A DNA stretch of 64,000 bases from Halopseudomonas xinjiangensis (GTDB taxonomy: Bacteria > Pseudomonadota > Gammaproteobacteria > Pseudomonadales > Pseudomonadaceae): contig DRFO01000017.1 in NCBI GenBank assembly GCA_011050525.1, forward strand, positions 62,001 through 126,000, in the 5' to 3' direction. A model generated the notes under the pieces. The model was not told the DNA's origin. It made no database searches and saw only the letters and a list, made by a program, of their open reading frames with translations. Positions 12,855-20,435 of this stretch are shown here, in pieces; within the stretch, counting starts at the first letter, position 1; every line of letters starts with the position of its first letter. The translations under genes were made by a program, and so were the position numbers.

Positions 12855-13152
12855 GCTTGTCTGGTTTTTGCGTATTTTGAAAGTTCGCCTGCTGGGCGGG
12901 TGTTGCTTCCTTCTGGTATTTGTTCTTCCAGTCGGTGTAGGGCATGCCATAAATAGCTTCCCGCGCCTCATCCAGGTTCACCGGAATGTCCATGTCGTCT
13001 GCCGCGCCCTTGTACCATTTAGCCAGACAATTTCGGCAGAACCCGGCAAGGTTCATGAGCTCGATGTTCTGTACGTCCTTGCGGCTGTTCAAATGGCTTA
13101 CCAGATTCCGAAAGGCCGCAGCTTCCAGTTCAATGCGCTCTTGCTTGGTCAT
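12844..13152 (-). CDS. DUF1244-domain protein
   Basis: A 102-residue protein of the DUF1244 family. The conserved part runs from about residue 5 to 80 and includes NLAGFCRNCLAKWY (two cysteines, about residues 34-47) and YGMPYTDWK. It is small, cytosolic and of unknown biochemical role. Its 3' end overlaps the HopJ-family gene by 11 bases; the two probably form an operon. The gap to folX (105 bases) contains nothing I can name. Confidence 0.85.
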   Translation of the reverse strand: MTKQERIELEAAAFRNLVSHLNSRKDVQNIELMNLAGFCRNCLAKWYKGAADDMDIPVNLDEAREAIYGMPYTDWKNKYQKEATPAQQANFQNTQKPDKHES

Positions 13153-13257
13153 GATCTACTCCGGTGGGACAGCACTCGTGGCACGAATAATACTGGGGCC
13201 CGTTTCGGGCAGCAACGGCTTGCAGCTGCTGTTATCTGGTACTGGCAGCCGCACTGA

Positions 13258-13632
13258 TCACGTCCGCTGCGCGCTCAGCGTGATCGAGACCGATTCAGCG
13301 AACCTCAAAGCATGCGGTTTGTCGACCTCCACCTCAGCATATTGAACCTGAGGATGGCGCATCACCAGATCCAGCAGTTCCTGCGTCAACCGTTCCAAAA
13401 GGGCAAAGCGATTGTCCTCGACGTGCCGGATCAGTTCCTTGGTAATGGTCCGGTAGTTCAGTGCATGCTCAATCTGGTTGATTTCCACCGCGCTCACCGC
13501 TGGGTAACGCACGATGACATTGATCAGGACGTCCTGCTTGTTGGCTATTTCTTCATCATTGATGCCGATAAAGGTGCGTAAGCTCAGATTCTTGATATGT
13601 ATTCGAGCCGTGCCGGGAGTCAAGGTGTTCAT
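13258..13632 (-). CDS. folX: Dihydroneopterin triphosphate 2'-epimerase
   Basis: A 124-residue member of the FolB/FolX pterin family. FolX epimerises 7,8-dihydroneopterin triphosphate to the dihydromonapterin form. The FolX assignment over FolB rests on its position after folE and folM and on the family-like stretch [18 protein letters not shown] (about residues 22-39). It starts one base after the folE stop. With FolM it should make tetrahydromonapterin, in pseudomonads the cofactor of phenylalanine hydroxylase. Confidence 0.88.
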   Translation of the reverse strand: MNTLTPGTARIHIKNLSLRTFIGINDEEIANKQDVLINVIVRYPAVSAVEINQIEHALNYRTITKELIRHVEDNRFALLERLTQELLDLVMRHPQVQYAEVEVDKPHALRFAESVSITLSAQRT

Positions 13633-13633
13633 G

Positions 13634-14197
13634 TCAGCTTCCCCGAGTAATCAACTGCAGAAATTCCTGCCTGGTAGTGCCTGAACTGCGGAAAGCGCCA
13701 AGCATTACCGAGCTGTGCATGGACGAGTTCTGCTTCTCCACCCCGCGCATCATCATGCACATGTGTTTGGCCTCGATTACTACCGCCACGCCTTTGGCAT
13801 TGGTTACCGATTGCAGTGCTTCGGCAATTTGCCTGGTGAGATTCTCCTGAATCTGCAGCCGGCGCGCGAACATGTCCACAATACGAGCTACCTTGGACAG
13901 GCCAATGACCTTCCCGGTGGGGATATAGGCTACGTGTGCCTTGCCAATAAACGGCAGCATATGATGTTCGCACAGCGAGTAGAGTTCGATGTCCTTGACG
14001 ATCACCATTTCGTCGTTATCAGAATCAAAGAGGGCGCCGTTGACGATCTCTTCCAGCGACTCCCCATAGCCTCGGCAGAGAAACTGCATTGCCTTGGCGG
14101 CACGCAGCGGGGTCCCTTGCAAACCCCCGCGCTCGGTGTCTTCCCCCAGGTTGGTGAGGATTTCGTGGTAGTTCTGGGTAAGCTTTTCAATACTCAT
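13634..14197 (-). CDS. folE: GTP cyclohydrolase I
   Basis: A 187-residue FolE-type enzyme that converts GTP to dihydroneopterin triphosphate, the first step of pterin synthesis. Typical residues include the zinc/catalytic segment [10 protein letters not shown] (about 73-82), [13 protein letters not shown] and the second zinc cysteine in KHMCMMMRG. It belongs to the folM-folE-folX operon. In Pseudomonas putida a folE gene is reported as light-inducible under LitR-type regulators; a LitR-like gene lies divergent here, so light control is a reasonable inference. Confidence 0.95.
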   Translation of the reverse strand: MSIEKLTQNYHEILTNLGEDTERGGLQGTPLRAAKAMQFLCRGYGESLEEIVNGALFDSDNDEMVIVKDIELYSLCEHHMLPFIGKAHVAYIPTGKVIGLSKVARIVDMFARRLQIQENLTRQIAEALQSVTNAKGVAVVIEAKHMCMMMRGVEKQNSSMHSSVMLGAFRSSGTTRQEFLQLITRGS

Positions 14198-14216
14198 GAA
14201 GATTTCTCATCGAGGA

Positions 14217-14918
14217 TCATTTGAGGTCTCTGCCGCCATTCAGCTCCAGGCAGGTTCCTGTTACGTAGGGTGTGTCCATCAGATAACGTATGGACTGATA
14301 GACGACTTCCGGGCCGGGCTCTATCCCCAGCGCCGACTTGCTCAAGGCTTTGGCGCGATATTCGGGACTGTCGTCAGTGTTGAACATGACCAGTGCTGGC
14401 GCGATGGTATTTACTTTGACGCCTGGAGCAAGCCGGGCGGCATAGGACAGCGATAGCGCTTCCAGTCCGGCTTTGCTTGAGCAGTAGGCAATGTGGCGGG
14501 CGCTCCCGCGGCGCGCAACATGATCGCTGATATGAATGATGTCTGCTGGCAGACCGGGGTCACGAAGCTCGTTAAAGGCGTTGTTGAGCAAATATGGCGC
14601 CTGCATATGGACCATGAACATCTGCTGAAACGCATCCTGCTGGTCTTTATCATCCAGCCACAGGGAGGCATTATGAACAAGCGCGCGCAAGCGTACCCGT
14701 TTCTGTCTGAGGGTGTCGATCAGCCCTTGGATGCCGTCCCAGGTCGAAAAGTCGGCAACAATCACGTCGATGCCCACCAGGGGTCGGCTTGCCCATTCAG
14801 CGCGTAGATGCCGACAGGTAATGATCACCGCGAACCCGTCGTCCACGAACCGCTGGGCACAATGCAGGCCAACGCGTTGCGCAGCTCCGGTAATAAGCAC
14901 TGTGGGCTTGGAATCCAT
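14217..14918 (-). CDS. folM: Dihydromonapterin reductase
   Basis: A 233-residue short-chain dehydrogenase/reductase. The N-terminus VLITGAAQRVGLHCAQRFVD holds a glycine-rich nucleotide motif with the Arg seen in FolM/pteridine reductases. The usual Tyr-x-x-x-Lys pair is in IAYCSSKAGLEAL, where the expected Tyr is present and Lys follows four residues later. It reduces dihydromonapterin to the tetrahydro form. It is the first gene of the operon, about 200 bases downstream of the predicted promoter at 15117-15145, so the leader is long. Confidence 0.88.
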   Translation of the reverse strand: MDSKPTVLITGAAQRVGLHCAQRFVDDGFAVIITCRHLRAEWASRPLVGIDVIVADFSTWDGIQGLIDTLRQKRVRLRALVHNASLWLDDKDQQDAFQQMFMVHMQAPYLLNNAFNELRDPGLPADIIHISDHVARRGSARHIAYCSSKAGLEALSLSYAARLAPGVKVNTIAPALVMFNTDDSPEYRAKALSKSALGIEPGPEVVYQSIRYLMDTPYVTGTCLELNGGRDLK

Positions 14919-15116
14919 GAATCGTCGTGTCCCTCAGAGTTAGTAGGCAGTCTGCAGCCTGCGGAGCCTTGGTTGACTGCCTCCGTAAATGTCCGGGGCG
15001 GATATTATCACGCCTGAAGGTCCAAGTAGGCACCTACCTGCTGGCCAAGCCTGTTGAGACGGTTGCCGACGGACGCTTCTGGGTCCGAGGGTATCCATTC
15101 GCTTCTCGACGTAGCA

Positions 15117-15145
15117 TGAATATCTGTACAATCCTGTACAGTCAA
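15117..15145 (-). promoter_or_regulatory. Candidate folM-folE-folX promoter with LitR-type operator
   Basis: On the minus strand, TTGACT (15145-15140) is followed by a 17-base spacer and TATTCA (15122-15117). The spacer region contains two perfect TGTACA palindromes (15135-15140 and 15125-15130) four bases apart. TGTACA is the half-site of the operator reported for the P. putida LitR homologue PplR1, but the reported spacing is 12 bases, so the match is partial. The divergent regulator gene starts 62 bases away on the other side, so the site could control both. Confidence 0.5.
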
Positions 15146-15206
15146 GAAGCGTATACGTGGCAGCAGTGCCGACCAGTCCGTCAGGGCTCATACAGTGTAA
15201 GAGAAT

Positions 15207-16169
15207 ATGACCAACCACTCGTCCACACCATTTCTGTCGCGAACCGACCTGGACGCCGAGGATTTGTATCCTATACGCGAGGTCTCCAGGCTGACGGGCG
15301 TCAATCCCGTCACGCTTCGGGCGTGGGAGCGGCGCTATGGTCTGCTGGTTCCACACCGTACCGAAAGCGGACACCGTCTTTATTCGATGGCCGATATTGA
15401 TCGGGTCAGAGCGGTGACGGCCTGGATCGAGCGGGGAGTGACGGTCAGCAAGGTTGCTACCATCATCGACCGAGAGGCCGTTCCCCAGGCTAGATCACCT
15501 GGTTCCGATATCCACCCTGACACGACAGATAGCAGCGATTATCAGCCCTGGCAAAACAGGCTGGTCGAAGTCGTCAGCCAGTTCGACATACGTGAACTCG
15601 AACGGGTATACGGACAGATTTTTGCCAGCTTCCCGTTGCCAGTGGTCTTTGCTGAAATCGTCCTTCCCGTGTGGCGACGTTACCGCGAAGCGCACCTGGG
15701 GTCGGACGGTTCGGGACATTGGACATTTCTCGATACCTTTCTACGGGGCAAGATTTTTCAGCGGTTGGGCTATATGCGTGCCGATGTTCCGCTGGTGCTT
15801 TTGATAAATCTACCCGGCCCCCAGGAGGAGCTGGAAAGTCTGGTCGTTGCCTTGTCGATAGCCGCGGCGGACGCGGATGTCGCCTTTGTGCCCCAAAGCT
15901 TTCCGCTCACCGAGATCGCCATAATGGCCGAGCGTTCACGCTGTGCTGCGGTAGTGCTGCTGAGCGAGCGGACGGTTGACACGGATATGCTGGCCCGACA
16001 TTTACCCCGCTTGGAGCAGGCGCTTGAATGCCCATTGGGTATAGCGGGCAAGATATGTGAGATACAGACACCGCAACTCGAGCAAGCCGGACTTGTCTGT
16101 CTTGGCGACGCCACGCAGGCGCTGACCGCCAGGGTCCGAGCGCTTTTGGCAGGAAGGCTCGATGCTTGA
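15207..16169 (+). CDS. MerR-family regulator, LitR/CarH-like, probably B12-independent (class II)
   Basis: A 320-residue regulator. A MerR helix-turn-helix domain (about residues 19-90, with IREVSRLTGVNPVTLRAWERR) is joined to a helical bundle and a Rossmann-like domain (about 115-320) like that of LitR/CarH photoreceptors. Where B12-binding members have Trp-x9-Glu-His in the bundle, this protein has Gly-His (170-171); where they have the axial histidine, it has Glu within PGPQEELES (203-211). This points to class II LitR, which in P. putida acts with short LOV proteins and not B12. It lies divergent from folM-folE-folX, and a LOV gene is 1.5 kb downstream. Confidence 0.82.
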   Translation: MTNHSSTPFLSRTDLDAEDLYPIREVSRLTGVNPVTLRAWERRYGLLVPHRTESGHRLYSMADIDRVRAVTAWIERGVTVSKVATIIDREAVPQARSPGSDIHPDTTDSSDYQPWQNRLVEVVSQFDIRELERVYGQIFASFPLPVVFAEIVLPVWRRYREAHLGSDGSGHWTFLDTFLRGKIFQRLGYMRADVPLVLLINLPGPQEELESLVVALSIAAADADVAFVPQSFPLTEIAIMAERSRCAAVVLLSERTVDTDMLARHLPRLEQALECPLGIAGKICEIQTPQLEQAGLVCLGDATQALTARVRALLAGRLDA

Positions 16170-16330
16170 GCGTCCGATAGTCATTCCCTTTATCTAAGCT
16201 GCTAAGGTTTGTAACCATCAAACTCCGCCCGTTGGTCCTGCTCTTTTCTCCCTTTATCCGGATAATGACTTGCGAGTCGTCATTTATTCTGAGGCGGCGC
16301 AAGATGCTGGCTTTTTAATTTCATTAACAC

Positions 16331-16339
16331 TGCTATGAT
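16331..16339 (+). promoter_or_regulatory. Extended -10 promoter element for the HD-GYP gene
   Basis: TGCTATGAT reads as an extended -10 (TGn-TATGAT) 81 bases before the start codon; there is no good -35. The intergenic stretch 16170-16419 holds this element and a 6-bp stem (264-269 with 279-284 of the 16-kb block, that is 16264-16284) followed by TTATT, which could weakly end the regulator transcript. Confidence 0.35.
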
Positions 16340-16419
16340 CTTCTTTAAGTGCTCTGCCTGTCGCTACACGATTTGGCTTCACCCTGGCGTTCAGGTCGAT
16401 CAAGGAAGGTAACGGTACT

Positions 16420-17667
16420 GTGATGCCTAAAACAATAAAGCAGTTGCATCAGGTCAAGCTTTCATCTGCTCATTTGCAGCTGGGTATGTATGTCTGTGAA
16501 CTGGATCGTGACTGGCTGGAGACGCCGTTTTTATTCCAGGGTTTTCTGATCTCCGACCCGGACGACCTTCTGGCGCTGAAAAGCATTTGCGAGTTTGTGT
16601 ACATCGATTTGCATAAAACCAGAGCGCTGAACCTGGACCTGCACGCCCTTGCCAATACGACGCAGCGCAGCGAGGCCGTTTACCAGGTCTCTACCAGTAT
16701 CGAGACTGAAATCAAGACCGCCAATACCAGCTATCGCAATGCTTTCTTCGAAGTAAAAACGATGTTGCAGCACGTCTTCGAAGGGGAGGGATTCAGCACC
16801 GGTAATATGGTCGTAGCGGTTCGGTCATGTCTGGATTCCATCCTTCGCAACCCCTCCGCCCTGCTGTGGCTTACCCGCATCAAACACGTTGATCAGTACA
16901 CCGCAGAACACTGCCTGAACGTCGGGATCGAGGCAATGGCGTTGGGGCGTCATCTGGGGCTGGGCAGGAAGCACATCGAGCTGCTGGGTCTGTGCGGCAT
17001 GTTGCATGACGTGGGCAAGATGTCAGTGGATCAGTCCATTCTGAACAAGGCGGGCAAGCTGACCGCGAACGAATTCGAGCACATCAAGAAGCACGTCATC
17101 TTTGGTCGGGACAAGCTGAACGAAGATTCGGAGATGCCGCCGCAGGTGGCCAATGTCGCCTATAGTCACCATGAGCGGCTCGACGGCCAGGGTTATCCCC
17201 GCGGCCTGCCGGCGCACAGGCTGGATTTCTATACCCGCGTTATCACCATCGTCGATGCCTATGATGCGATAACCAGCGTACGGTGTTACAGCTCGAGCAA
17301 CTCGTCGGCCGAAGCGCTGAGAATTCTTTATGCCAACCGCAGTGCTCAATTCGACGAAAAACTGGTAGTCAAGTTTATCGAATGCATCGGAATCTACCCA
17401 CCGGGAGCGCTGGTGGAGATGAATACAGGTGAGGTAGGGGTGGTGTTGTCGGTAGACCCGCTCAAGCGCTTGTTGCCGAAGGTCGCGTTGGTGCGGGACG
17501 CCGACAAGGGGCATATGGAACAGCTGATCGTGGACCTTGCAGCGGAACCGCTGGAAAACGGTACGCGCAAGTACTGGGTTGCCAAAGTGCTGGTCGACGG
17601 GTCACACGGAGTGGATCTGGAAGACTTCACTATTCATAACGTGCGGCTGAGCGACGGAGCTTCCTGA
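16420..17667 (+). CDS. HD-GYP domain cyclic-di-GMP phosphodiesterase
   Basis: A 415-residue protein with an N-terminal DUF3391-type region (about residues 1-130) and an HD-GYP domain (about 145-340). Catalytic and metal motifs are intact: H164, HDVGK with HD at 196-197, HH at 250-251 and GQGYP at 257-260. Such enzymes hydrolyse c-di-GMP to pGpG or GMP, usually lowering biofilm and raising motility. No membrane segments. The start is GTG at 16420 (AAGGAAGG about 10 bases upstream); an ATG one codon later is possible. It lies between a LitR-like regulator and a LOV photoreceptor gene, which suggests a light link. Confidence 0.9.
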   Translation: MMPKTIKQLHQVKLSSAHLQLGMYVCELDRDWLETPFLFQGFLISDPDDLLALKSICEFVYIDLHKTRALNLDLHALANTTQRSEAVYQVSTSIETEIKTANTSYRNAFFEVKTMLQHVFEGEGFSTGNMVVAVRSCLDSILRNPSALLWLTRIKHVDQYTAEHCLNVGIEAMALGRHLGLGRKHIELLGLCGMLHDVGKMSVDQSILNKAGKLTANEFEHIKKHVIFGRDKLNEDSEMPPQVANVAYSHHERLDGQGYPRGLPAHRLDFYTRVITIVDAYDAITSVRCYSSSNSSAEALRILYANRSAQFDEKLVVKFIECIGIYPPGALVEMNTGEVGVVLSVDPLKRLLPKVALVRDADKGHMEQLIVDLAAEPLENGTRKYWVAKVLVDGSHGVDLEDFTIHNVRLSDGAS

Positions 17668-17691
17668 ATAAAGACCCGACCAACGCGGTTT

Positions 17692-18141
17692 TCAGGCGCG
17701 GTTGGACTGCACCAGCTGCGCGCGCAACGCTGCGACCTCTGCTTCCAGCTCTTCCACTTTCTGTAGCGCCAGTACCTGCTCGGTGACATCCTTCTGAATG
17801 CCAATGAAATAGGTCAGCTGGTCTGCCTCGTTGAATACAGGCGTTATCGACAACTCGTTCCAGAATAGCGTGCCGTCTTTGCGATAATTGCGGATGGTCT
17901 GCCGTACAGGCTCGCCCGTGGTAACCGCTTGCCTGATCACGTCCAAGCCTGGCTGATCGCGATCTCCCATCTGGAGAAAGCGGCAGTCCTGATAGAGAAT
18001 GTCGTCGGTGTTGTACCCGGTCAGGTGCTCGAACGCCTTGTTGACGTAGATCAGAATGTTGTCGTCGCCCTCCTGCTCGGCCACCACAATGCCGTCATTC
18101 GAAGCGTCAACTACCAGCTGCAGTAATTTTGCGTTGATCAT
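17692..18141 (-). CDS. Short LOV blue-light photoreceptor
   Basis: A 149-residue protein made of one LOV (PAS) core (about residues 15-119) and a C-terminal helix with coiled-coil pattern (about 120-145), with no effector domain. The photoactive motif YQDCRFLQ places the adduct-forming cysteine at residue 53 when the start is MINAKLLQ; this equals the numbering of P. putida PpSB1-LOV and supports the start at 18141 over an upstream in-frame ATG. FMN-contact residues include Arg54, Arg61 and Arg70, with Leu at 66, plus the Asn in RNYRKDG and in FWNELSI and the Gln in GIQKDV. It converges on the HD-GYP gene. Likely partner: the LitR-like regulator. Confidence 0.92.
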   Translation of the reverse strand: MINAKLLQLVVDASNDGIVVAEQEGDDNILIYVNKAFEHLTGYNTDDILYQDCRFLQMGDRDQPGLDVIRQAVTTGEPVRQTIRNYRKDGTLFWNELSITPVFNEADQLTYFIGIQKDVTEQVLALQKVEELEAEVAALRAQLVQSNRA

Positions 18142-18266
18142 TGCTACAACGTTTCTCTTTGGGTGTGTCGCCATTCTATATCAACCGCAGGCGCTGTCTA
18201 CCGCGACCGGGACGGCCACAGCTGTTTGCGGCATAATGCTGTTTTCATCGTCTACAGGAGCACCTG

Positions 18267-18737
18267 ATGCATCTGGGAATAGTGAGCGGTTCCGTCTTCG
18301 GCACCGCTGATCTGGTAGCTGACGAGGCTGCCGATTATTGCACCAATGCCGGGCTACAAGTGACCCGCATCAGTCCGCCCTCGGTGAGCCGCCTGCTGGA
18401 AGCTGACGTTCAGTCTCTGCTGATATGTTGTTCAACTACAGGAATGGGGGAAGTGCCGGACAGCTTGCTTCCCTTTTATGTGGAAATGCAGGATCGTTTT
18501 CCCCTGCTCACCGATATCCCCTTTGGCGTAATCGCCCTTGGCGACTCGGCCTACGGTGATACATTCTGCCAGGCCGGGGAACAGTTCCGAGAGTTACTGC
18601 AGGACCTGCAAGCCCGCGAAATATTGCCGATGCTGCAACTGGACGCCAGCGAGACCGTCACCCCTGAAACCGATGCGCAGCCCTGGCTCAATAAGCTGGT
18701 TAGCTTGCTTGGCAAAGCCGACATCCCTACTCACTGA
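18267..18737 (+). CDS. Flavodoxin (MioC-like)
   Basis: A 156-residue flavodoxin-fold protein. The FMN phosphate loop is GSVFGTAD (about residues 8-15), and the later segments CCSTTGMGEVPD (about 54-65) and ALGDSAYGDTFC match the family. It carries single electrons in the cytosol; the acceptor is unknown. TACAGGAG lies just before the start. I recall a flavodoxin close to folM in P. aeruginosa, so this is probably the conserved neighbour, with the light-sensing genes between. Its 3' end overlaps the convergent Crp/Fnr gene by 11 bases. Confidence 0.88.
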   Translation: MHLGIVSGSVFGTADLVADEAADYCTNAGLQVTRISPPSVSRLLEADVQSLLICCSTTGMGEVPDSLLPFYVEMQDRFPLLTDIPFGVIALGDSAYGDTFCQAGEQFRELLQDLQAREILPMLQLDASETVTPETDAQPWLNKLVSLLGKADIPTH

Positions 18738-19488
18738 TGTCTGGAGGCGTCTCGCCAGTGGCCAGGCGCGTCAGGGCATCTTCCTGAAGAAGCACGATTT
18801 CGCCGTACTTGATCTGCAGCCAGCCTGCCTGTTCCAGCCGTTTGAGCAGCTTGTTGATGCTTTGCCGGGAACTGTTGAGCATCAGCCCCAGGGCTTCCTG
18901 CGATAGCTGAATAGAAGGCCGGCCTTCCGCTTCCTCCGTCTGGCCGTAATTGTGCGCATGCATGAGCAGCCGCTTGGCTAGTCGCGAGGGCAGGGGCAAC
19001 AGGGCGCTATCTTCAAGCATGCCAAAGGACAGGCGAATTCGCCGGCAAAGCAGCCGCATGAAATGCGGATAAAGCTCCGGTCTACGCTCAAGCAGTTGGT
19101 GAAAGCCAAGCCTGGGAATCATCAGCAGTTCGGTCGGCCCGTTGGCATGGGCGTCATGGGTTCTGGGCAGGCCGTCGAACAGTGAAATCTCACCGAACCA
19201 GTTGCCGGGGCTGAGGACGGTCAGCAGGGCTTCGCGGCCGTCCGCACCGGTGCTGCTTATCTTGATGGCACCGCTTATTACTCCGTAGAGCCCGTCGGGC
19301 GGGTCCTGTTGTGCGTGCAGGCGTTCGCCATCGTCGAGCTGACGCAGGCGGGCAAGGCCGACCATCTCGCTGATGCAGTCGTCCGGCAGGTCGCGAAACC
19401 AGCGGTTGCGTTGCAGCAACCCGACCAGGTTTTCGGCGCCAGTCTTGGTGGACAATGTAAAGTGATTGACAGTCCTTTTTGCTGTCAC
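18727..19488 (-). CDS. Crp/Fnr-family transcriptional regulator
   Basis: A 253-residue regulator. A cyclic-nucleotide-binding-type beta-roll spans about residues 25-140 (with GDGREAL-like ADGREALLTVLSPGNWFGE) and a winged helix-turn-helix spans about 170-235, with the recognition helix near SQEALGLMLNSSRQSINKLLKRL. The N-terminal cysteine cluster of Fnr/Anr is absent, so it should not carry an oxygen-sensing iron-sulfur cluster. Start codon GTG. It is divergent from a class II aldolase gene with less than 100 bases between, making that gene a possible target. Ligand unknown. Confidence 0.85.
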   Translation of the reverse strand: MTAKRTVNHFTLSTKTGAENLVGLLQRNRWFRDLPDDCISEMVGLARLRQLDDGERLHAQQDPPDGLYGVISGAIKISSTGADGREALLTVLSPGNWFGEISLFDGLPRTHDAHANGPTELLMIPRLGFHQLLERRPELYPHFMRLLCRRIRLSFGMLEDSALLPLPSRLAKRLLMHAHNYGQTEEAEGRPSIQLSQEALGLMLNSSRQSINKLLKRLEQAGWLQIKYGEIVLLQEDALTRLATGETPPDISE

Positions 19489-19586
19489 GCTCTAGACTCC
19501 TGCTAATCTGAACATTCCACAGTATGCCGCAACTTCTGGCCGGTATGTATCAGGCAGTTGGTTATCACTTACAAGAGGATGCTCCC

Positions 19587-20360
19587 ATGAACGCAGTCCA
19601 GGCTATGCAGGATTTGGATGTGAAATCTCAGGTTAGCGCAGAGGAATGGCAAACCCGGGTTGATCTGGCCGCCTGTTATCGGCTCATTGCCATGTATGGT
19701 TGGGATGACGTGGTGTTTACCCATGTGTCGGCCAAGATTCCAGGCACTGAGCACTTTTTAATCAATCCCTATGGTTTGATGTTTGAGGAAATAACCGCCT
19801 CCAATCTGGTCAAGATTGACCTGGAGGGGAACAAGCTGATGGAGTCGCCATACGACATCAACCCCGCAGGCTTTACCATCCATAGCGCCGTGCATGAGGT
19901 GCGGCACGACGTGGAATGCGTGCTGCATACCCACACCGCTGCGGGCGTTGGGGTGTCGGCGCAGAAGGCCGGTATTCTGCCGATCTCCCAGCAGTCGATT
20001 TTCGTGTTGAGCAGTCTGTCTTACCACGATTACGAGGGCGTTGCGTTGAATGACGAAGAAAAGGCCCGGTTGCAGGCGGATCTTGGCCGCACCAACGCCA
20101 TGGTGCTGCGCAATCACGGGTTGATGACCTGTGGCAAGTCCGTATCGGAGGCGTTCCTGGGCATGTACACATTGCAACGCTGCTGCGAGATCCAGGTGAA
20201 CGCCCAGGCTGGAGGGAGTGAGCTGTTGACCATCCCGCAAGCGATACTTGATGGCGCGCGGGAGAGCATGCGCAAGGTAACACGCGGTGCTGGAAGCGGT
20301 ATTGCCTGGCCCGCCCTGTTACGTAAACTGCAGCGCGTCAATCCTGGTTTTGACGCCTGA
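19587..20360 (+). CDS. Class II aldolase/adducin family protein
   Basis: A 257-residue protein of the class II aldolase fold (FucA/AraD-like). Zinc-ligand histidines are visible in VLHTHTAAG (two His) and in RNHGLMTCG (one His). Members of this long subgroup are often aldolases or decarboxylases of uncertain substrate. The start at 19587 is preceded by AAGAGGA at 7 bases; an in-frame start 21 codons upstream lacks such a site. Divergent from the Crp/Fnr regulator. Confidence 0.83.
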   Translation: MNAVQAMQDLDVKSQVSAEEWQTRVDLAACYRLIAMYGWDDVVFTHVSAKIPGTEHFLINPYGLMFEEITASNLVKIDLEGNKLMESPYDINPAGFTIHSAVHEVRHDVECVLHTHTAAGVGVSAQKAGILPISQQSIFVLSSLSYHDYEGVALNDEEKARLQADLGRTNAMVLRNHGLMTCGKSVSEAFLGMYTLQRCCEIQVNAQAGGSELLTIPQAILDGARESMRKVTRGAGSGIAWPALLRKLQRVNPGFDA

Positions 20361-20398
20361 CGTCACGTAAAGACAAGTGGCTTTCTGACTGGCTCTGG

Positions 20399-20424
20399 CT
20401 GGCGGCAGCTATGCTGCCGGCCAG
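20399..20424. terminator. Hairpin between convergent aldolase and yaaA genes
   Basis: An 11-pair stem with one bulged base (20399-20409 with 20413-20424, loop TAT) sits in the 75-base gap between two converging genes. Position suits a shared terminator, but neither strand has a clear T-run after the stem, so this is a weak call. Confidence 0.3.
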
Positions 20425-20435
20425 GCGGAGAACAG

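Noticed and set aside
15125-15156. A full PplR1 consensus operator with 12-base spacing
   Set aside because: TGTACA half-sites are present, but no pair in the intergenic region has the reported spacing; only a variant site is claimed.
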